Assembly (NCBI RefSeq): GCF_014649875.1
Contig: NZ_BMTW01000001.1
Span: 1,116,001 to 1,180,000 of the forward strand
From: Streptomyces rubiginosohelvolus
GTDB taxonomy: Bacteria > Actinomycetota > Actinomycetes > Streptomycetales > Streptomycetaceae
Direction: 5' to 3'
DNA: 64,000 nucleotides
Below are positions 59,916 to 64,000 of the stretch, in pieces. Positions within the stretch are counted from its first letter, which is position 1. Every line of letters starts with the position of its first letter. The position numbers were made by a program, and so were the translations under genes. The notes beneath the pieces are model-generated. The model had not been told where the DNA came from. It made no database searches and saw only the letters and a list, made by a program, of their open reading frames with translations.

Positions 59916-59987
59916 AGCCTGCTGCCGGGGGCGCACCCCGGCGCACACGGAAACGCCCCGTGACGGAAACGCCCCGTTAAGGAAGCA

Positions 59988-60050
59988 CCCCGCTCCGGCG
60001 CGTACGCACGAGCACGAGACCGTGCGTGACGTACGCACCGGAACGGGGCG
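59988..60050. terminator. Bidirectional terminator between the LytR_C gene and upp
   Basis: The segment between the convergent genes holds a long imperfect inverted repeat with arms around GCGTACGCACG and CGTGCGTGACGTACGC, extended by CCCCG...CGGGG outside, so it can act for both genes. Confidence 0.65.
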
Positions 60051-60083
60051 CGAAGTCGTGAGGGAAGGGTCCGGGACCGGGCC

Positions 60084-60719
60084 CTACTCGGCCGTCCCGT
60101 ACATCCGGTCGCCCGCGTCGCCGAGGCCCGGCACGATGTAGCCGTGCTCGTTGAGCCGCTCGTCGACGGAGGCGGTGACGACGGTGACCGGGGTCCCGGC
60201 CAGCTCGCGCTCCATCACCTCGACGCCCTCGGGCGCCGCGAGGAGGACGACGGCGGTGACATCGTCGGCGCCGCGCTTGATCAGCTCCTGGATGGCCGCG
60301 ACGAGGGTGCCGCCGGTGGCCAGCATCGGGTCGAGGACGTAGACCTGGCGGCCGGAGAGGTCCTCGGGCATCCGGGTCGCGTACGTCTCCGCCTGGAGCG
60401 TCTCCTCGTTGCGGATCATGCCGAGGAAGCCCACTTCGGCGGTCGGCAGCAGCCGGACCATGCCGTCCAGCATGCCGAGACCGGCGCGCAGGATCGGCAC
60501 GACGAGCGGCCGCGGGTGCGAGAGCTTGACGCCCGTCGTGGTCGTCACCGGGGTCTCGATGTCGACCTGCTCGGTACGCACATCCCTGGTGGCCTCGTAG
60601 GCGAGGAGGGTGACCAGCTCGTCGGCGAGCCGCCGGAAGGTCGGGGAGTCGGTGCGCTTGTCGCGCAGCGTGGTGAGTTTGTGCGCCACCAGCGGGTGGT
60701 CGACGACGTGGATCCGCAT
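60084..60719 (-). CDS. upp: Uracil phosphoribosyltransferase
   Basis: A 211-residue pyrimidine salvage enzyme that converts uracil and PRPP to UMP. The PRPP loop is [12 protein letters not shown] near residue 128, with [13 protein letters not shown] and a uracil-binding [16 protein letters not shown] at the C-terminus. The ATG at 60719 lies 6 bases after TACTGT on the minus strand, so the mRNA is leaderless. It is divergent from the gene at 60822. Confidence 0.97.
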   Translation of the reverse strand: MRIHVVDHPLVAHKLTTLRDKRTDSPTFRRLADELVTLLAYEATRDVRTEQVDIETPVTTTTGVKLSHPRPLVVPILRAGLGMLDGMVRLLPTAEVGFLGMIRNEETLQAETYATRMPEDLSGRQVYVLDPMLATGGTLVAAIQELIKRGADDVTAVVLLAAPEGVEVMERELAGTPVTVVTASVDERLNEHGYIVPGLGDAGDRMYGTAE

Positions 60720-60725
60720 GCGTCA

Positions 60726-60731
60726 ACAGTA
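60726..60731 (-). promoter_or_regulatory. -10 box of upp, leaderless start
   Basis: TACTGT on the minus strand ends 6 bases before the ATG of upp. Confidence 0.5.
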
Positions 60732-60821
60732 ACCGCGCCGCCCGGCACTCTGCGCTGGCATCAACCACCTGTTCGGGGGGAAGGTGGGGGCATACGGACC
60801 CAGCACTGGGGTGGTGTATCG

Positions 60822-61073
60822 ATGGCTGACGGGGATCTGCGGGACAACCCGGCCGCGCGCGGACCGCACGCGGGGCGCGACGCCGAGGGTATGGCGGGCG
60901 CTGTGGGCGATGTCGAGGACGCGCAGGAGAGTGATGCGGCCCGCCGCCGCCGACGCGCCCAGTTCCTCCGTGAGCTCCACGAGGCCAAGCAGTTGCGGGA
61001 CCGGGTGCAGCCGCGCCGGGCGAGGGCCGCCCGAATGCGGCAACAGATGCGGATGCGTACGTTCCGCTGGTGA
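60822..61073 (+). CDS. Small Arg-rich hypothetical protein
   Basis: An 83-residue protein, acidic in the first half (DAEGMAGAVGDVEDAQESD) and strongly basic in the second (ARRRRRAQFLRELHEAKQLR, then RVQPRRARAARMRQQMRM), which should form an amphipathic helix. It lacks cysteines and no family is recognised. The ATG at 60822 has GGGGTGGTG upstream. It sits between upp (divergent) and the tadA-associated gene. Confidence 0.7.
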   Translation: MADGDLRDNPAARGPHAGRDAEGMAGAVGDVEDAQESDAARRRRRAQFLRELHEAKQLRDRVQPRRARAARMRQQMRMRTFRW

Positions 61074-61348
61074 ACCGGCGAATGGCTGCGGGCCGATCAC
61101 CTGACGAATCCCCTGGTGAACCCCCCGGCGAGCCCTCCCCGTACCACCGGCGCACTCCCCCGCCGATCGGCGCGTCAGGGTGAGGGCCGACCAGGCACTC
61201 CTGGAACTGATGGCCGACGCAACGGCCGAAGAGGTCTCGCACAGCGCTTGTTTCTGCCACGATGCCGATTGGGCGGGGCTCAGGACGGACGGATCACCGT
61301 TCGCCCTCCCGTCGGACCGATTCGCCTATGACCAGTGGGAGAGTCACG

Positions 61349-61900
61349 GTGTACTTCGCCGCACTGCTCGCGCGCACCGAAGACGGGTGGGAAGCGAGCG
61401 ATACAGAGCTCGACGATGTGGAGACCCTGTCCGATCTGACGGACCTGGCCCGGGAGGCCTCGGTGGACGAGGACACGGTCCTGGTCTACATCGAGCAGGA
61501 GGACGCCTGGTTCGGCGTCGTCCGGGTGGACGGTGAGGAGGACCCCCGAATCTACGTCTCGGACGCGTCCGCCGCCGCCCGCTCCTCCTACGGGGAGATC
61601 CTGCTCACCGACGAAATGCTCGGCCGCGAACCAGGGGCCGAGGACGAGATCGCCGCCCTGGAGGAGCTCGTCGACCTCGACGGCACCGAGGACGGCGAAC
61701 CGCAACGGACCGCCCCCGCGGCCGACACGGACGACGACACCCCCGACCCGGACGCCGTTCCGGCGGGCCCGATCGGCGAGCTCGGGGTCCTGGCGGACCT
61801 CGGGATGTCCGAGAAGGAGCTGTTGACCCTGCAGACCGACGCGCTCGCGGAGATCGCGGAGGCCGTGGGAGCGGCGGAGGTCCTGGAGTCGGTCCGCTGA
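61349..61900 (+). CDS. tRNA adenosine deaminase-associated protein
   Basis: A 183-residue acidic protein with YFAALLARTEDGWEASDTEL at the N-terminus, EDTVLVYIEQEDAWFGVVRV and a C-terminal LGMSEKELLTLQTDALAEIA. Proteins of this type are consistently encoded upstream of tadA in Streptomyces. The GTG at 61349 is chosen because GGGAGAG is ~5-9 bases upstream. The central part is a disordered Asp/Pro-rich linker. A regulatory or stabilising role for the deaminase is inferred only from the context. Confidence 0.85.
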   Translation: MYFAALLARTEDGWEASDTELDDVETLSDLTDLAREASVDEDTVLVYIEQEDAWFGVVRVDGEEDPRIYVSDASAAARSSYGEILLTDEMLGREPGAEDEIAALEELVDLDGTEDGEPQRTAPAADTDDDTPDPDAVPAGPIGELGVLADLGMSEKELLTLQTDALAEIAEAVGAAEVLESVR

Positions 61901-61970
61901 GGGGGGTGCGCGGGCCGCCGCCGGGCCCCGCACCCCCGCCCACCCCGCCCACCCCTCCCACCCCGTCCGC

Positions 61971-61976
61971 TAGGGT
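61971..61976 (+). promoter_or_regulatory. -10 box, leaderless start of tadA
   Basis: TAGGGT ends 6 bases before the GTG at 61983. Confidence 0.5.
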
Positions 61977-61982
61977 CCGCGA

Positions 61983-62507
61983 GTGACCGCACGACCGCCG
62001 GACCCCTCACCCGAGCCCGCCCCGGATCCCGTACGCGTACCCGAGCCCGATCCCGTACGCGATCCCTGGCAGGCCCCGATGCGCCGCGCGCTGGCCGAGG
62101 CCGCGCGGGCGGCGTCGGCCGGTGATGTGCCGGTCGGCGCCGTCGTGCTCGGCCCCGACGGCACCGAACTGGCGACCGGACACAACGAACGCGAGGCCAC
62201 CGGCGACCCGACGGCGCACGCCGAGATCCTGGCCCTGCGCCGGGCGGCCGAGGCGCTGGGCGAGTGGCGCCTGACCGACTGCACCCTGGTGGTCACCCTG
62301 GAGCCCTGCACGATGTGCGCGGGCGCCCTGGTCCAGTCCCGCGTAGCCCGCGTCGTCTACGGCGCCCGCGACGAGAAGGCCGGCGCGGCGGGCTCCCTCT
62401 GGGACGTCATCCGCGACCGCCGCCTGAACCACCGCCCGGAGGTCATCGCGGGCGTCCTGGAGCAGGAGTGCGCGGAGCAGCTGACGGCGTTCTTCCGCAC
62501 CCTCTGA
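61983..62507 (+). CDS. tadA: tRNA-specific adenosine deaminase
   Basis: A 174-residue zinc deaminase that converts wobble A34 of tRNA-Arg(ACG) to inosine. The zinc ligands are the His of AHAE and the two Cys of PCTMCAGA. It contains DVPVGAVVLGPDG and GHNEREATGDPTAHAEI. The N-terminal ~28 residues are a Pro/Asp-rich repeat not found in most TadA proteins, so an internal start such as the GTG near VRDPWQAP is conceivable. The GTG at 61983 lies 6 bases after a TAGGGT box. Confidence 0.93.
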   Translation: MTARPPDPSPEPAPDPVRVPEPDPVRDPWQAPMRRALAEAARAASAGDVPVGAVVLGPDGTELATGHNEREATGDPTAHAEILALRRAAEALGEWRLTDCTLVVTLEPCTMCAGALVQSRVARVVYGARDEKAGAAGSLWDVIRDRRLNHRPEVIAGVLEQECAEQLTAFFRTL

Positions 62508-62560
62508 CCAGGTGAGATCTGGCTGCCTGGCGACGTCGGGCTCCTGCCCCGAGAACCGAT

Positions 62561-62590
62561 TTCTGTCCACGGCCCGGGATGGTCTAAGCT
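62561..62590 (+). promoter_or_regulatory. Promoter of the tRNA-Ser gene
   Basis: TTCTGT (62561-62566) and TAAGCT (62585-62590) are 18 bp apart and end 7 bases before the mature tRNA. Confidence 0.55.
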
Positions 62591-62597
62591 CTCTCTC

Positions 62598-62685
62598 GGT
62601 AGCGTGTCCGAGCGGCCGAAGGAGCTCGCCTCGAAAGCGAGTGTGGCGTAACCCGTCACCGTGGGTTCAAATCCCACCGCTACCG
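62598..62685 (+). tRNA. tRNA-Ser (anticodon CGA)
   Basis: An 88-nt tRNA with a long variable arm. The acceptor stem GGTAGCG pairs with CGCTACC (62678-62684), the anticodon stem is CTCGC/GCGAG around the loop CTCGAAA, the variable arm holds GTGGCGTAACCCGTCAC, and the T-arm is GTGGGTTCAAATCCCAC. CCA is not encoded; the discriminator is G. It reads UCG codons. tRNA-Ser genes are frequent integration sites, and the DNA composition changes to the right. Confidence 0.97.
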
Positions 62686-62693
62686 CTGGTAGA

Positions 62694-62728
62694 TGAAGGG
62701 ACAGACTCAATCAGAGTCTGTCCCTTCA
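62694..62728 (+). terminator. 15-bp hairpin terminator of the tRNA gene
   Basis: TGAAGGGACAGACTC pairs perfectly with GAGTCTGTCCCTTCA around a 5-base loop, just after the tRNA. Confidence 0.85.
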
Positions 62729-62803
62729 CTGCGTCCCGTCTCAGTTTCCGTCTCAGTTCACAGTGAGCATGAGGGAAGCTCCCCCTCCCAGGCACCTCGC
62801 CTC

Positions 62804-62809
62804 TACCCT
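62804..62809 (+). promoter_or_regulatory. -10 box, leaderless start at 62816
   Basis: TACCCT ends 6 bases before the GTG. Confidence 0.45.
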
Positions 62810-62815
62810 CCATGT

Positions 62816-63522
62816 GTGGATCGCAAGTGGATGCGTGCGCGGCTCGAAGGCTTCGAGGAAACAGCAGCCCAGTACTGGAGTGTCCGGGGGGTCAACGGAG
62901 ACACGACGCAGGAGCAACGGTGTCTGTTCGAAGCTGAACCCACGATCAACAGGATCTTGCGGCACTTGAGCCCTGACAAGCCGGACCTGGAAGTACTCGG
63001 GGAGAACGACTGGGGAGGGCTGACGATCGACCTGAGTCAGGTCAGTCGCGGCATTGGGATCCTCGCGGACATGGATGAGTGGGCCACACGACTCGCGCCG
63101 GAATCGCCCTCTCTGCCAGCAGATCGTTTCCACGCTTGGGTATGGGGCGCGGCTCAGACCTTTTGGGAATCAGCCCACTACCGAGCCTCTGTCCATGCTG
63201 CTGCAACGTCCATCAACGCTCACCTGCAGAACAAGCTCGGCCGCCGTGATCTGTCGGACACCAAGCTCATTCAAGAAGCCTTCAGCGATAAAGCGCCAGA
63301 ATCCGGTAAGCCGCGTCTCCGCCTGCCGGGCGATCCAGGAGACCCCGGAGTCCAGACTCGCCAACGCGCGGTGCCCTTCAGCTCGGCCAAGGGGCATACT
63401 CCGCGCTTCGGAACCCGGCGGCCCACGAGATTGGTGAACTAGACGAGCAGGAGGCCTTGGAGCAACTGGCGTTCTTCAGCCTGATCGCCCGCCTCATCGA
63501 TCAGTGCCAGGTCGTGACCTAG
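62816..63522 (+). pseudogene. TIGR02391-like (Ymh) protein gene with a frameshift
   Basis: The first frame runs from GTG 62816 (VDRKWMRARLEGFEETAAQY) through FHAWVWGAAQTFWESAHYRA, then HLQNKLGRRDLSDTKLIQEA and GKPRLRLPGDP, which is the Ymh/TIGR02391 pattern, as far as RQR near 63367. It then reads into an alien frame. Two extra bases in the CGCGCG run at 63365-63370 cause this: skipping them restores GALQLGQGAYSALRNPAAHE and LDEQEALEQLAFFSLIARL, ending at TAG 63520-63522. The family is uncharacterised and is often found in islands or near defence genes. The GC content is lower than in neighbouring genes. A sequencing error cannot be excluded. Confidence 0.82.
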
Positions 63523-63607
63523 AGCGTCTCTTTCGGATCTTGTCGAGCCCTCGTGTTACCTGGCTAGATTCGGATCCCGCGGCCCGGATCTGATCTATGT
63601 TGCCAAC

Positions 63608-64000
63608 ATGACAAGAGGTCACCTTCCCCTGGTTGCAGCGCTCCTGACTTGCCTCACGCTTTCCGCTTGCTCCGCGGAGGAGGCGCCGCCAGCCCCCGCG
63701 GGGGCGCCGTCAGTGAGCGGATCCGGCAAAGCGAGGCCGTCCGAGGACGGCACCGACCTGCCGCTGACCAAGCAGCTCAGCCGGGGGGACCTCACACAGG
63801 CAATTCCCGACGCTGAGGATATGGTCCCCGGCTACCTTCCCGGCAGTCTGCACAAGCGCATGCCGGGCGAGCCCGACGATTGTGCTCCGCTGGACGCCCC
63901 AGCGCCGGCCGGTTGGCAGCGAGCGGGTAGCGGCGACTACGACTATCAGGGATCGACCGTCTCGCGGGGCATTGATCTAGACGTTTGTCAGTTCGGCAGT
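63608..64000 (+). CDS. Secreted lipoprotein (partial, cut by right window edge)
   Basis: The visible 131 residues show a lipoprotein signal ending in the lipobox LSAC (MTRGHLPLVAALLTCLTLS then AC), a Pro/Ala/Gly/Ser-rich spacer, and a sequence containing LTQAIPDAEDMVPGYLPGSL, DDCAPLDAP and FDYDYQGSTV-like GDYDYQGSTVSR. I recognise no domain. The start has no strong ribosome site; TAGATT about 35 bases upstream may be the -10. It lies to the right of the frameshifted gene. Confidence 0.75.
   Translation, partial: MTRGHLPLVAALLTCLTLSACSAEEAPPAPAGAPSVSGSGKARPSEDGTDLPLTKQLSRGDLTQAIPDAEDMVPGYLPGSLHKRMPGEPDDCAPLDAPAPAGWQRAGSGDYDYQGSTVSRGIDLDVCQFGS

Noticed and set aside
61080..61348. Possible small gene between the Arg-rich protein and the tadA-associated gene
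   Set aside because: Open frames such as the one at 61180 have poor ribosome sites and overlap the real gene in a different frame, so I call no gene in this gap.
61983..62685. Functional link between tadA and the adjacent tRNA-Ser
   Set aside because: TadA modifies tRNA-Arg with an ACG anticodon; the tRNA-Ser has CGA, so adjacency looks coincidental.

Overview
The window is a piece of a Streptomyces (or very close relative) chromosome. The evidence is the very high GC content with almost exclusively G/C third codon positions, frequent GTG starts, a complete conservon (a CvnA-D type kinase-like protein, Roadblock, DUF742 and small GTPase, plus a P450), a SARP/AfsR-type regulator, an ECF42-type sigma factor with its DGPF partner, and many genes that begin 6-8 bases after a TANNNT -10 box, as expected for leaderless mRNAs. 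Almost all of it looks like ordinary chromosomal core or near-core DNA. The visible exception is the last ~1.3 kb, right of a tRNA-Ser gene, where GC drops.

Layout. 1-9 kb: an ABC-2 type exporter cut by the left edge, a NarL-type response regulator, a one-TM hypothetical, a secreted NodB deacetylase, a DUF4287 protein, a secreted CocE-like hydrolase, a DUF3159 membrane protein, and an overlapping two-gene cassette ending in an AbiEii-like nucleotidyltransferase. 9-17 kb: an old-yellow-enzyme homologue, a 1148-residue SARP-NB-ARC-TPR regulator divergent from an MFS exporter, and a carbamoylputrescine-amidase-like hydrolase divergent from a LacI regulator, with two perfect 18-bp palindromes between them. 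17-22 kb: the conservon, whose cvnC carries the only in-frame TTA codon I found in the window, and a CYP157-like P450 with no ExxR. 22-28 kb: TerC, a small Zn-ribbon protein, a VOC protein, and a molybdate locus (HTH-TOBE regulator, modA, fused modBC). 28-38 kb: PGRP amidase, APC permease, universal stress protein, CPA2 antiporter, secreted tripeptidyl-peptidase-like hydrolase, MMPL transporter, membrane acyltransferase.

38-45 kb: a cold-shock pair (DEAD-box helicase and CspA-type protein with a ~170-nt leader), a MerR-like regulator, and a 512-bp gap that looks like a regulated non-coding RNA or attenuated leader (palindrome, promoter, hairpins, terminator with six T's). The gap precedes a four-gene set: XRE regulator, ImmA/IrrE metallopeptidase, MAB_1171c-like membrane protein, and a PAP2-like protein with a substituted catalytic motif. 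This set is the best candidate for an undescribed system. 45-52 kb: GNAT enzyme, PAS-GAF-SpoIIE phosphatase, alpha/beta hydrolase, BCP peroxiredoxin, and an NfeD-flotillin pair. 52-56 kb: colicin-E9-immunity-like peptide, cobM and cobL, DGPF protein and ECF42 sigma factor. 56-62.6 kb: HhH-GPD protein, secreted M28 aminopeptidase, a VapB/ParB-like small protein, LytR_C protein, upp, tadA-associated protein, tadA, tRNA-Ser(CGA).

Right edge: a TIGR02391-like gene broken by a 2-nt expansion in a CG repeat, and a lipoprotein gene cut by the window edge. The tRNA, the lower GC and the broken gene suggest the margin of an integrated island. No transposase, integrase, rRNA or CRISPR array was seen.
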